Shown: piece by piece, positions 1-8,779 of the stretch
Layout of the letters: each line of letters starts with the position of its first letter
Position numbering within the stretch: the stretch's first letter is position 1
From: Sulfurovum sp.
GTDB taxonomy: Bacteria; Campylobacterota; Campylobacteria; Campylobacterales; Sulfurovaceae
Reading direction: 5' to 3'
Assembly: GCA_026990595.1 (NCBI GenBank)
Contig: JALXCZ010000026.1
Location: forward strand, 22,331-54,562
DNA length: 32,232 nucleotides
Position numbers and translations under genes: made by a program
Notes under the pieces: model-generated
What the model was told of the DNA's origin: nothing
The model's input: the letters and a program-made list of their open reading frames with translations, nothing else
Databases searched by the model: none

Positions 1-3000
1 ATTCATGGAATTTAGCTTATATCGGGAAAACTGTAGGGCTACATACTCTTACCCTCACTGTGACAGATACCTATGGATTGACAGCAAGTGATGATGTCCT
101 CGTCTCCGTCTTCGGTTCTACAAAAGACAACTTCATAGTAAATGCAGGAGTAGACCAAAATATCACAACACAAGAGAGTGTTACCCTAGATGGAAGTGAA
201 ACGTATAATCTAGAATATAAAATAATCAAATATGAATGGACAGAAAATGGTACTGTACTAGGGAGCTCACCAGTTGTATGGTTGCAGAGTTTACCATTAG
301 GTGTCCATACCATTACGCTGAGTGCTACCGATATTACAGGAGTGACACTGAGTGATGATGTGATTGTGCGTGTCACCAATGGCACAGATCTTATAGCAGA
401 TGCAGGTAAAGACCAGTATGTTGAGCTTGGAGAGATGGTGACACTTGATGGATCAAACAGCTTTGATCCTAATGGAAACATTGTCTCTTATGTGTGGGAA
501 GAGGGGAACACAACACTCTCAACGCAAGCTACATTTAGCACGTCAAACTTTAGCTTAGGCACACATACACTCAATCTCACAGTTACCGACAATGACGGTA
601 ATGTATCGAGTGATAGTATGAGAGTCATTGTAAGCCCTGTCAATGACACTACTCCTCCACTGGCAGTGATTAGTTCACCTAGCAGTAACAGTGTAGTCAC
701 ATTGCAAACAGACATCATAGGAACAGCAAGTGACAAGCATATCGCTGGCTATAGAGTGCTCATCTCTCCAGTAGGTAAAAATGACTTTACACTCATAGCA
801 GAAAGTAACAACTCTGTCACAGATGATGTACTTGCGACACTAGATGCTACGACTCTTAAAAATGGTATATACGATGTCTCTTTAGAAGTGACAGATACCA
901 GTGGTCTCTCTGCCCATGCATCGACGAAAGTCATCATAGATGGCAAAGCCAAGATAGGAAACTTCTCTTTCACCGTAACCGACTTTAATATCCAAGTAGG
1001 GGGCATACCTGTACAAGTGAATCGTACATACTCAACATTACAAAGGTTTGAGAAGCTAGACTTTACTTACGCGTGGAGTATAGACTACCAGAACGTGAAG
1101 CTAGAAGAGAGCATTCATCCTGGAAAGGCATGGAAAGTTACACCAGATGTACTTATAGGTTCTTGTTTTAAGACTGATAAACAACATATAGTCAATGTAT
1201 CATTGCCAGATGGCACGACAGAGAGCTTTGAGTTTAAGTTTGAATATGAGTGTAGACACTACTTTGTAGGTAGCTTTTATGAAGCACCAATACTTGTCCC
1301 ACTAAATGGTACTGAAGCAAAACTGGAGGTTATAAATGCTCCTATAGATAGTGTTATGGTAAACAATAAAGGAGAACTTTTCAATGGGAGAACATTGGAG
1401 TTATACAATCCTGAAGCATATCGTCTAACTTTACCAAACGGTATGGTATATGAGCTAAGCCAAAAACATGGTATTACAAAAATAAAAGATATACGAGGTG
1501 ACACGCTTACCTATAATCATGATGGAATACTAAGTAGCCGTGGTGAGTCGCTTGCTTTTGAGCGTGATAGCCAAGATAGGATTACCAAAATTACAGACTT
1601 AGCAGGCAAGTCAGTCACCTATCACTATAACCAGAATGATGACCTTGACTACGTCATAGACCAACTCGGACAAAAGACTGAGTATCGTTACCAGGCAGGG
1701 CATCTTTTAGAAGAGTATTTTGATCCAAGCGGACTGAGACTTACTAAAAACATATATGATGCTAGTGGTAGACTCATACAAACTATAGATGCAGATGGCA
1801 ATGTGGTAGAGTTTACACATAATATAGACGGAAAAGAGGAGATAGTCAAAGATAAACTAGGGCGTACCTCTGTCTTTGTCTATGATGATCAGGGCAATGT
1901 ACTCAGCCAAACCAACCCTATGGGCGAGACCACTACCCATACCTATGATGCAAAAGGCAGAGAGCTTACCACCACTGATCCGTTAGGTAATACTATTACC
2001 AATAGCTACGATACTGCAGGAAACCTACTCAGCACAACCGATGCACTAGGTCATAGTGAAACAACGACTTACAATGACAAACAGTCACCGACAAGCAGCA
2101 GCGATAAAAATGGTAATACCCTGAATATCATCTACAACGATTATAATAATCCTCGTTATATAACTACTCCTAGTGGTGCAAAAACTACGTACTGGTATGA
2201 TAAGTTTGGTAATAAAATAGAGAGTATCAATGAGTATAATCAAACAACAAAATATACCTATAAAAACCGTTTTATCTCTTATATCGGTGATGTGTCATCT
2301 ACGGGTAAAGTGGCAAGTGAAACAAGACCTGACGGTACCAAAATCACCTATACCTATGATGAAAGTCTGAACCTACTTACTACCACTACAACCACAGCAG
2401 AAGGTACAACTACTAGTACATCTAACACCTACGATGCCTTCAACCGCGTAGTAAGCACCACAGATGAGCTAAATAATACCACCACCTACGAGTATGACAC
2501 AAGAGGAAACAAAGTAAGTACCACCGATGGCCAAAACAGAACCACACGCTACACATATAACAACCACAACAAGCTTACTAAAACCACTTACCCAGACGGC
2601 ACCACAGAGTCTAAAACCTATGATGCGATGGATAATCTACTTTCTGAAACAAATCAAGAGGGTGAAATCACAAGCTATGAGTATGATGGTGCAGATAGAC
2701 TCATTAAGACTACCTACGCTGATGGTAGCACTACCTCGTCAGAGTATGATGCTGCAGGGAGAGTTATAAGTACAACAGACCAAAGAGGTAACAGTACTAC
2801 CTACGAATATGACGCAGTAGGCAATAAGATTAGCACCACAGATGCACTGGGTAATAAGACTACTTATACTTATGATGCAGAAGGTAATATGCTTAGTGTT
2901 ACTGATGCACTTGGGCATACTATGGCATATACTTATGATGCAACAAATAACAGGATACTTACAACCTACGATGATGGTACAACAGAATCCAGTACCTATG

Positions 3001-5705
3001 ACATCTCGGGCAACAAAACAAGCCATACCAACCAAAAAGGCATCACAACCACTTACAAGTATGACACATACAACCGCCTCATAGAGGTAACAGATGCGCT
3101 AGGACAAAAAACTACCTTCACCTATGACAGTAGAGGAGATAAACTCACCCAAACAGATGCATTGGGTCGTACTACTTCATGGGAGTATGACAGATATGGT
3201 AACGAGATCAGCCGAATTCTCCCATTAGGACAAACTCAAACCGTAAGCTATGATGCACAAGGAAGAGTAGCCAGTAGAACAGACTTTAATGGGCAGGTGA
3301 GTACCTACAGTTATGACATCAATGACCGCATCACTGGTATAAACTATGCAGATGGAAGCTTAGATACCTTTGCTTATGATGCACAAGGGCGTACAAAAAG
3401 TGTCAGTGTTACAGACCCACAAGGGAATGTCTCTACCACAACGTATGCGTATGATGTTCTGGGAAGACTCACTTTGGAGACACAACCCACTGGAGCTACA
3501 CTGGCATACAGTTATGACAGTGCAGGAAACCTCCTTACCCTTACGGTGACCAATGCCTTAGGAGAGATCAGCACTACGACCTATACCTACGATGCCCTCA
3601 ACCGTCTCAAAACAGTAACCGCTAACACAGGCGAAGTCACAAGCTATAGTTATGATGCAGTAGGGAACCAAACAGAGGTGATACATAGCAATGGCACAAA
3701 AGCTCTCTACTCTTATAACACCCTTAACCGCTTAACCAATATAGTACACCAAGACAGCCAAGATACAACACTAGCAAGCTTCAGCTACACTTTAAGCCCC
3801 ACAGGGGAACGTACACAGATAACAGAACTTGCTAAAACCACAACTTACACTTACGATAACCTGGGAAGACTTACAAATGAAGTCATCGTAGACTCAAAAA
3901 ATGGTGACTATACTGCTTCGTATAGCTATGATGCTGTAAGCAACAGAGTACAAAGCATCATAGATGGTGTCACCACACAATACACCTATGATGACAACGA
4001 CAGACTTACCAAACAGGGTGGTACTACTTATACCTACGATGACAATGGCAATACGCTAACTCAAACACTAGATGGTGAGACTACCACTTATACATACAAC
4101 AGCAAAAATCAACTCATAGAACAGATAAGCCCTACCCAAACCATACGCTACACCTATGACAGTAACGGCATACGTACAAGTAAAACAGTCAATGATATAA
4201 CCACACAGTATCTGGTAGACTCCAACCAGCCTTACGCACAGGTACTGCAAGAGTCAGAAAACGACACCCTAACAGTAAGCTATACCTACGGCTCCGACCT
4301 CCTAAGCCAAACAAGAGATAACAAAACCACCACCTACCACTACGATGGTTTAGGAAGTGCCAGATACCTCTCAGACAGTACAGGAGCATTTACAGACAGC
4401 TACGACTACGAAGCCTTTGGAAAACTGCTAAACAAAGAGGGAAACACAACAAACCACTACCTCTACACAGGAGAACAGCAAGATGAAGAGAGCAAGCAGT
4501 ACTACCTCAGAGCCAGATACTACGCACCAACGACTGGACGCTTTACCCAAATGGACAGCTACCAAGGCTCACAGGCAGACCCTGTAAGCCTTCATAAATA
4601 CTTGTATGCCAATGCCAATCCAGTGATGTTCACTGACCCAACAGGGCATTTTTCTATGCTGGACCATACGATGGCAATGGGTATAGCCAATACACTTAGA
4701 GAAGGACAGATAACAGGCTGGACAAAGTCTGTGGAGATACTTCTTGGGCTTATCAATGGAGTGAAGTATGACAGTGTGACGGACTTTGTGAGTTTGCCTG
4801 CACTTGCTGGGACTGCTGTAGGGCTTAGGCTTATGATGCGATTTAGCCCTAAGTTGCAAAAAGCGTGTAAAAACAGTTTTGACGGTCAAACCCTTGTGGC
4901 TACCGAAAAAGGACTTGTGCCTATAGAAGATATAAAAATAGGAGACAGAGTTTGGGCATACAATGAAACAAACCAAACCAAGTCTCTTCAAGAGGTAACC
5001 CACCTAATAAGAGGCGAAGGCAATAAAACCTTAACCGATATAAAATTAGATAGTGGTGAGGTTATTACAGCTACAGCCAACCACCCATTCTGGGAAGTAG
5101 CAGACCATAACTGGACAGAGGCAAGCCAACTTACTCTTGATGATATACTCTTTAATATTCAAGAGAAAAACACTACCATATCATCACTCAAAAGCTACAG
5201 TCAAAATGCAATAGTGTATAATCTTACAGTTGCTAACGACCACACTTACTTTGTGGGTGTTGGTAGGGTTTTGGGGCATAATGCTGGGTGTGTGATACCT
5301 GGTAATGATACATGGGATCATATTTATAATCCATATGTTGAAAATCGTAGAATAAAAGGACTACATCATGCTCCAGCGGGTATATTGCCAAGGGGAGTAT
5401 ATCCTTATAGAGTTTTTCGGCGTAAACATGGGTTTTATGAATTAGGTTTTAATATGCAAGCTGTTGGTTCACAAGCAAGACGACAAAAGGTTACGACAAT
5501 GTTTCCAAATTCTTGGTCACCGAGAATGGTTCGAAGTACAATTAATAAAGCATATATTCGTGCTAAGCAACAAGGTAGTGGAGATATGAGTATACCACTG
5601 AATGATATATTGGGAGATAACCGATATAACGGAATTTCAATTACTGTACACATGCGTGGAAATACACAACAGCCATTTGCTTATCCTGTTATTGGAGGAA
5701 TATAA
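1..5705 (+). CDS. PKD/Rhs-repeat polymorphic toxin with Hint and EndoU-like C-terminal nuclease (5' partial)
   Basis: The reading frame is open from base 3 to the TAA at 5703-5705, so the gene starts left of the window; the in-frame GTG at 60 is used only as residue 1 for numbering. Order: end of one PKD domain, two complete PKD domains (about 26-105 and 112-192), an Ig-like domain (about 200-293), an Rhs N-terminal region, dozens of YD repeats (about 480-1440), an Rhs core ending in a DPTGH-type motif (about 1450-1530), a Hint domain starting near C1603 and ending GHN at 1739-1741, and a 140-residue tip. The tip has H1754, H1769/H1770 and a TMFPNSWS-type segment that recall bacterial EndoU RNases (known family trait: catalytic His-His-Lys). 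In such proteins the Rhs shell encloses the toxin and Hint is thought to release it; that role is inferred here. PKD domains suggest cell-surface display. The EndoU call is less certain than the Rhs/Hint call. Confidence 0.9.
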   Translation, partial: SWNLAYIGKTVGLHTLTLTVTDTYGLTASDDVLVSVFGSTKDNFIVNAGVDQNITTQESVTLDGSETYNLEYKIIKYEWTENGTVLGSSPVVWLQSLPLGVHTITLSATDITGVTLSDDVIVRVTNGTDLIADAGKDQYVELGEMVTLDGSNSFDPNGNIVSYVWEEGNTTLSTQATFSTSNFSLGTHTLNLTVTDNDGNVSSDSMRVIVSPVNDTTPPLAVISSPSSNSVVTLQTDIIGTASDKHIAGYRVLISPVGKNDFTLIAESNNSVTDDVLATLDATTLKNGIYDVSLEVTDTSGLSAHASTKVIIDGKAKIGNFSFTVTDFNIQVGGIPVQVNRTYSTLQRFEKLDFTYAWSIDYQNVKLEESIHPGKAWKVTPDVLIGSCFKTDKQHIVNVSLPDGTTESFEFKFEYECRHYFVGSFYEAPILVPLNGTEAKLEVINAPIDSVMVNNKGELFNGRTLELYNPEAYRLTLPNGMVYELSQKHGITKIKDIRGDTLTYNHDGILSSRGESLAFERDSQDRITKITDLAGKSVTYHYNQNDDLDYVIDQLGQKTEYRYQAGHLLEEYFDPSGLRLTKNIYDASGRLIQTIDADGNVVEFTHNIDGKEEIVKDKLGRTSVFVYDDQGNVLSQTNPMGETTTHTYDAKGRELTTTDPLGNTITNSYDTAGNLLSTTDALGHSETTTYNDKQSPTSSSDKNGNTLNIIYNDYNNPRYITTPSGAKTTYWYDKFGNKIESINEYNQTTKYTYKNRFISYIGDVSSTGKVASETRPDGTKITYTYDESLNLLTTTTTTAEGTTTSTSNTYDAFNRVVSTTDELNNTTTYEYDTRGNKVSTTDGQNRTTRYTYNNHNKLTKTTYPDGTTESKTYDAMDNLLSETNQEGEITSYEYDGADRLIKTTYADGSTTSSEYDAAGRVISTTDQRGNSTTYEYDAVGNKISTTDALGNKTTYTYDAEGNMLSVTDALGHTMAYTYDATNNRILTTYDDGTTESSTYDISGNKTSHTNQKGITTTYKYDTYNRLIEVTDALGQKTTFTYDSRGDKLTQTDALGRTTSWEYDRYGNEISRILPLGQTQTVSYDAQGRVASRTDFNGQVSTYSYDINDRITGINYADGSLDTFAYDAQGRTKSVSVTDPQGNVSTTTYAYDVLGRLTLETQPTGATLAYSYDSAGNLLTLTVTNALGEISTTTYTYDALNRLKTVTANTGEVTSYSYDAVGNQTEVIHSNGTKALYSYNTLNRLTNIVHQDSQDTTLASFSYTLSPTGERTQITELAKTTTYTYDNLGRLTNEVIVDSKNGDYTASYSYDAVSNRVQSIIDGVTTQYTYDDNDRLTKQGGTTYTYDDNGNTLTQTLDGETTTYTYNSKNQLIEQISPTQTIRYTYDSNGIRTSKTVNDITTQYLVDSNQPYAQVLQESENDTLTVSYTYGSDLLSQTRDNKTTTYHYDGLGSARYLSDSTGAFTDSYDYEAFGKLLNKEGNTTNHYLYTGEQQDEESKQYYLRARYYAPTTGRFTQMDSYQGSQADPVSLHKYLYANANPVMFTDPTGHFSMLDHTMAMGIANTLREGQITGWTKSVEILLGLINGVKYDSVTDFVSLPALAGTAVGLRLMMRFSPKLQKACKNSFDGQTLVATEKGLVPIEDIKIGDRVWAYNETNQTKSLQEVTHLIRGEGNKTLTDIKLDSGEVITATANHPFWEVADHNWTEASQLTLDDILFNIQEKNTTISSLKSYSQNAIVYNLTVANDHTYFVGVGRVLGHNAGCVIPGNDTWDHIYNPYVENRRIKGLHHAPAGILPRGVYPYRVFRRKHGFYELGFNMQAVGSQARRQKVTTMFPNSWSPRMVRSTINKAYIRAKQQGSGDMSIPLNDILGDNRYNGISITVHMRGNTQQPFAYPVIGGI

Positions 5706-6178
5706 TGTGGGATACTAACAATAAGCTTATAAGTTCAAAAGTTTTTAATCTCAGAGAATATTTAAATAAATATAAAAATATTGACATGAGTACTATGACT
5801 TTATATGAAATTCAAATCAATGAAGAATTCGGAATAGATATCTTTTATGAAAGAATAGATGCAAGTTGTAACATAGAAGAGTTTCTACTAAAAACAGTAA
5901 TTAAAAGTGAAGATTATACTAAGGTTCCAAGATGGGAAAAGGACGATTGGGATAAATTAGAAAATGCTGGTTATAACATCAATGAATCACTTTATTATAT
6001 TTCATCTGAGGATGCAAAGTTACATATTAAAGAAAAATTATTAGAGAAAAACATCAATGATATAAAGTTAAAGATTGAAAAAATATCAGAAGCTGCAAGG
6101 TGGGGGAAACCAGATCCTAATAAGTTGAACTTAATTTTTATTGATGATAATCATATCTATTTATTGTCTTATTATTAA
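5705..6178 (+). CDS. probable immunity protein of the Rhs/EndoU toxin
   Basis: A 157-residue acidic/lysine-rich protein without signal peptide or membrane segment, so probably cytosolic. Its ATG shares one base with the toxin stop (TAATG), and GGAGG lies just before it inside the toxin gene, which indicates translational coupling. I do not recognise the family from sequence. Position directly after a polymorphic toxin tip, size and composition fit an immunity protein that neutralises the EndoU-like domain; this is inference from context. The DNA is more AT-rich than the Rhs body, as is usual for exchangeable toxin-tip/immunity cassettes. Confidence 0.7.
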   Translation: MWDTNNKLISSKVFNLREYLNKYKNIDMSTMTLYEIQINEEFGIDIFYERIDASCNIEEFLLKTVIKSEDYTKVPRWEKDDWDKLENAGYNINESLYYISSEDAKLHIKEKLLEKNINDIKLKIEKISEAARWGKPDPNKLNLIFIDDNHIYLLSYY

Positions 6179-6188
6179 AAAAGCTTAG

Positions 6189-6287
6189 GGTAACAAACCA
6201 CAAATAAAAGAAATGAAAAAGTAATCGGATAACCCCTCTACCTAAAAGCCAACCTACGCTAAAATAATCCAAAAAGGAGAGTAGGCG
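6189..6287 (+). repeat. intergenic module, copy A
   Basis: Begins with GGTAACAAACCAC (6189-6201), has GTAATCG in the middle and ends in CGCTAAAATAA followed by AAAAAGGAGAG, directly before the next small ORF. Copy B at 6584-6671 has the same elements in the same order. The 3' end supplies the ribosome binding site of the following gene. Confidence 0.7.
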
Positions 6288-6578
6288 ATGAAGTACACAC
6301 GGCACATTCTTACCCTCCTGCTCCTTACTCTCACTCTCTTTGCCAATATCCCACAAAACACCTATGATGCAAGAGGCAACAAAGCATGCCACAACAGCTT
6401 CGACGGTCAAACACTTGTAGCTACCAAGCAAGGACTCATACCTATAGAAGATATCAAGATAGGTGATAGAGTCTGGGCATACAATGAAGCTAACCAAACT
6501 AAATCACTTCAAGAGGTTACGCACCTTATAAGAGGAGAAGGTAATAAGACATTAACCGACATCACCCTACAACTTTAG
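6288..6578 (+). pseudogene. signal peptide fused to truncated Hint domain (displaced Rhs tail)
   Basis: A 96-residue frame with a good GGAGAG ribosome binding site. Residues 1-20 form a hydrophobic signal peptide, then a YDARGN motif as in YD repeats, then about 62 residues matching the start of the Hint domain of the upstream Rhs protein (shared GQTLVAT, IPIEDIKIGDRVWAYNE-type and VTHLIRGEGNKTLTDI segments). The frame stops where the Hint of the upstream gene continues into its His-containing block, so the Hint cannot be complete. DNA similarity to 4866-5040 is obvious but with many silent changes, so the duplication is old or came from another locus. It is most likely a remnant of a displaced toxin cassette; a short secreted product is possible. 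Confidence 0.7.
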
Positions 6579-6583
6579 GGTCA

Positions 6584-6671
6584 GGTAACAAACCACTAAA
6601 AAATAAGGTGTCAGGTGAACGTAATCGTAGTAAAATCTTCGCTAAAATAAACAAAAAAGGAGAGGTAAGCC
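6584..6671 (+). repeat. intergenic module, copy B
   Basis: Second copy of the module at 6189: GGTAACAAACCAC at 6584-6596, a GTAATCG segment, then CGCTAAAATAA and AAAAAAGGAGAGG before the ATG at 6672. It shows that the whole unit of spacer, ribosome binding site and signal peptide was duplicated. Confidence 0.7.
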
Positions 6672-6836
6672 ATGAAACATATCTTCACTCTCTTACTTCT
6701 CGCTCTCAACCTTTTTACCAACATCCCACGCCAGATCACCTGCAATAACCAACACCAACCGTTGGTAATAGAATATACCAACGGCAACACAACTACGTAT
6801 GGATACCACAACGCAGAGCAAATATGTACCAGTTAG
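6672..6836 (+). CDS. 54-residue secreted peptide of the duplicated Rhs tail module
   Basis: Starts with ATG at 6672 after GGAGAGG and ends at TAG 6834-6836. Residues 1-19 are a signal peptide closely similar to the one at 6288 (leucine-rich core, then N-I-P). The mature part of about 35 residues contains two cysteines and a short YTNGNTTTYGY segment that looks like half a YD repeat. No function is recognised. Either it is a second eroded toxin-tail remnant or a real small secreted protein; conservation of signal peptide and ribosome binding site in both copies slightly favours expression. Confidence 0.5.
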   Translation: MKHIFTLLLLALNLFTNIPRQITCNNQHQPLVIEYTNGNTTTYGYHNAEQICTS

Positions 6837-6992
6837 CAACTAAAAAAGTTGCATATCATATTTCGTAGTAGTTTGCGTGACCAAAATCGTGCCCATTTTT
6901 TCGCTTAAAATGGAGTTTTGAAGAGGAGGGTATTTTAAAGCCACATGTGATAGGGCTATTTCGTATATTTTAAACTAAAAGGAGTCCTCATA

Positions 6993-7112
6993 ATGGATAC
7001 GTATAGACCAAGTATAACCGCTTTCTATACCACTTTGATAGTATTATTTTTTGGTATAATGATTATAGTCACGATAATAGCAAAAGAAATCAAAAAACTG
7101 GAGAAACTATAA
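6993..7112 (+). CDS. 39-residue single-pass membrane protein
   Basis: ATG at 6993 follows AAAGGAGTCC at a normal distance; stop TAA at 7110-7112. Residues 9-30 form one hydrophobic helix (FYTTLIVLFFGIMIIVTIIA), followed by a basic/amphipathic tail rich in K and E. It overlaps the next small gene by one base, so the two are probably co-translated. No family recognised. Small paired membrane proteins can be accessory subunits, holin-like or type I toxin-like, but nothing here decides. Confidence 0.5.
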   Translation: MDTYRPSITAFYTTLIVLFFGIMIIVTIIAKEIKKLEKL

Positions 7113-7201
7113 TGCATATATTTATTGTAGCCACAATGCTCATAGCTCTTGTTGTAATGCTGGGGTATACCATATGGAAATTAAATAGTATTTCAGACTA
7201 A
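7112..7201 (+). CDS. 29-residue single-pass membrane protein
   Basis: ATG shares its A with the stop of the preceding gene (TAATG), and GGAG at 7100-7103 provides a ribosome binding site. Residues 3-22 are a hydrophobic helix, followed by a short polar end. It is almost entirely membrane segment. Function unknown; the strict coupling with the 39-residue protein suggests the two act together. Confidence 0.45.
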   Translation: MHIFIVATMLIALVVMLGYTIWKLNSISD

Positions 7202-7235
7202 ATAGTATCATATTTTGCTGATGATATATCACCTA

Positions 7236-8159
7236 CTATTGGTTTCCCAGGTAATGCTCTGTAATATCTGCCCTAAAATGTTTCATCTCCCAACTTACTC
7301 CCTGTAGAGCCTGCTCGTAACTGTAGCCTGCTTCCTGGTAGGCTCGAACACGATTTTGTGCAAAGGTCCAACGGAATCCATGGGTCCCCTGTGGTGTCAT
7401 ATCCAACCTCAAACAACATTGACGGATATCATCTGCATACTCTTGATAATTTATTTTAAAAATAGGATGACACTCCAAATACCTATCAAGTTCCTCATAG
7501 AGCCAAACAGGTACAAGAATATCTCCAATCTTCCCACCTTTCTCTTTGGTCTCAATTACCCCAACAAGCTTATCTTCAATTTCATCCATACGCAAATCCA
7601 TGAGTTGTTCTTTGTAGATGCGTGTAACACCTTCTGCTCTTGCTCCACCATAAAATTGTATATATGCCGCTATTATATGTTTAGTGCTTGAGAGACTGTT
7701 TATAAGTCTTTCGGGGTGAGGGTAAACCCTGTTATGATACCCATTTGCAAGCATGTTTTGTACACGGGCATAATGTAAAAGCTGATGGGATATTGAAAAG
7801 TTATATATTCGATCTTCACCATGCATCAGTCTGCAAAAATAACGTAATGCCCATTCTAATTTTCCAATAGCCGCAACAATCTTCTCCAGGTATTGTCGGG
7901 AGGGATAATACTCTATCTTGTAAGAGATATATGCATGAATATGTTCTGCTGTGATTTTCTCAAAATCTTTGAGCTTCCAGTGTTCTTTAAGGTAGTTACC
8001 CAGATTGTTCCATACATTTCTGTATGTCTCCATGGTCTGAAATGATGCCACACATTGATAATATGGATGTTTCGAATCTATACGTTGATATTTCTTTGCA
8101 CCTTCTACGAAGATCGCTTTTGTTAGTTGCCCTGTTTGATAATATACAGATCCTCTCAT
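7236..8159 (-). CDS. tyrosine recombinase / site-specific integrase
   Basis: A 307-residue protein with the C-terminal catalytic fold of tyrosine recombinases: R174 in GGARAEGVTR, a lysine-rich beta-hairpin (K205-K210), H260-x-x-R263, H294 and nucleophile candidate Y303 in EHYL near the C terminus. Residues about 40-130 form the helical SAM-like core-binding domain. It cuts and rejoins DNA at specific sites. It is intact by these residues. It runs convergent to the small membrane genes and divergent from the abiE locus, and probably mobilises, or once mobilised, part of this accessory region. The start ATG at 8159 is preceded by AAGGGAC on the minus strand. Confidence 0.85.
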   Translation of the reverse strand: MRGSVYYQTGQLTKAIFVEGAKKYQRIDSKHPYYQCVASFQTMETYRNVWNNLGNYLKEHWKLKDFEKITAEHIHAYISYKIEYYPSRQYLEKIVAAIGKLEWALRYFCRLMHGEDRIYNFSISHQLLHYARVQNMLANGYHNRVYPHPERLINSLSSTKHIIAAYIQFYGGARAEGVTRIYKEQLMDLRMDEIEDKLVGVIETKEKGGKIGDILVPVWLYEELDRYLECHPIFKINYQEYADDIRQCCLRLDMTPQGTHGFRWTFAQNRVRAYQEAGYSYEQALQGVSWEMKHFRADITEHYLGNQ

Positions 8160-8518
8160 GGTTTATTTGTCCCTTATTGGGTGGTTTTTTCGTTGAGTCA
8201 TTCTGCTTTTTTTACCTTGTAGCATCCCAAGTTACTGTGCGGACAATGTACGCTACAGAGACCTTTCAATGAAAGGTTTTCACTGTTGTAGTACCAAGTA
8301 GAAGTGTGAGAACTTTTTACTACTTTGTACCTGCATTTTTACGATACCCAGCCCTGTATCGACTCTTGGAAAAGAGTAAGTTTGAAAGTACCAGCATAAC
8401 AGTTTCTGGATGTAAAGAGAAGAGTGACTCAAAAAGTTTCAATAGACATTTTAGAAAGTTCCCCGTTTCCATATCTGCTTGTGTGTTTTACGAATATAAG
8501 TATTAGAGGAGCTGTAGA

Positions 8519-8587
8519 TGTAAAGTGATGTTTTGGATTTTTATCACTTTACAGTACAATTTACAAAAGTTTACATTGTGGTTTACA
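8519..8587. repeat. 11-bp inverted repeat plus TTTACA iteron-like array
   Basis: TGTAAAGTGAT at 8519-8529 is the exact reverse complement of ATCACTTTACA at 8543-8553 (13-bp spacer). The right arm contains the first of four direct TTTACA copies starting at 8548, 8560, 8570 and 8582, spaced 12, 10 and 12 bp, about one helical turn. Such helically phased arrays are typical protein-binding sites (iterons, recombinase arm sites, repressor arrays). Which protein binds is unknown; the adjacent integrase is the obvious candidate. Confidence 0.6.
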
Positions 8588-8615
8588 AAACAACTCTCAC
8601 TATTCAATCCATTTT

Positions 8616-8744
8616 ATGATTTTAGCACCTGTTTTAGTAAATTTAATTTTTGCTTTTTTGGTAAAAATAGTATATTATCACAGCGATACAGAACCAAATG
8701 AAGATGGCTGGAATGCTTTATTTTATACAGAAAACATGAAATAA
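8616..8744 (+). CDS. possible 42-residue membrane protein or gene remnant
   Basis: ATG at 8616, TAA at 8742-8744. Residues 2-20 are hydrophobic and the rest is acidic with a DGWNALFYTEN segment that looks protein-like. No ribosome binding site precedes the ATG, and the frame stays open upstream to 8529, so it may be the 3' remnant of a longer gene. Weak call. Confidence 0.25.
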   Translation: MILAPVLVNLIFAFLVKIVYYHSDTEPNEDGWNALFYTENMK

Positions 8745-8746
8745 TC

Positions 8747-8774
8747 ATCATATCTATATAAAATATGATATAAT
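8747..8774 (+). promoter_or_regulatory. abiE promoter (extended -10) with 23-bp operator-like inverted repeat
   Basis: ATCATAT (8747-8753) and ATATGAT (8763-8769) form a perfect 7-bp inverted repeat spanning 23 bp. It touches the -10 box TATAAT (8769-8774), which is preceded by TG at 8766-8767 (extended -10). No good -35 is seen. Published AbiEi antitoxins repress their own operon by binding 23-bp inverted repeats at the promoter; the same use here is inferred. The -10 ends only 5 nt before the abiEi ATG, so the transcript should be leaderless or nearly so. Confidence 0.6.
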
Positions 8775-8779
8775 TTGTC

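Larger units (their letters stand above)
8160..8779. other. 620-bp intergenic region between integrase and abiE, rich in inverted repeats
   Basis: No convincing large gene. It holds a perfect palindrome ACCTTTCA-A-TGAAAGGT (8261-8277), TGTAGC/GCTACA arms at 8218-8223 and 8252-8257, the TTTACA array and 11-bp inverted repeat at 8519-8587, one possible small ORF (8616-8744), and the abiE promoter/operator at 8747-8774. It may contain recombination sites of the integrase (inference). Confidence 0.6.

Noticed and set aside
8306-8506. 66-residue frame in the integrase-abiE gap
   Set aside because: No ribosome binding site, no recognisable features, and the region is dominated by repeats.
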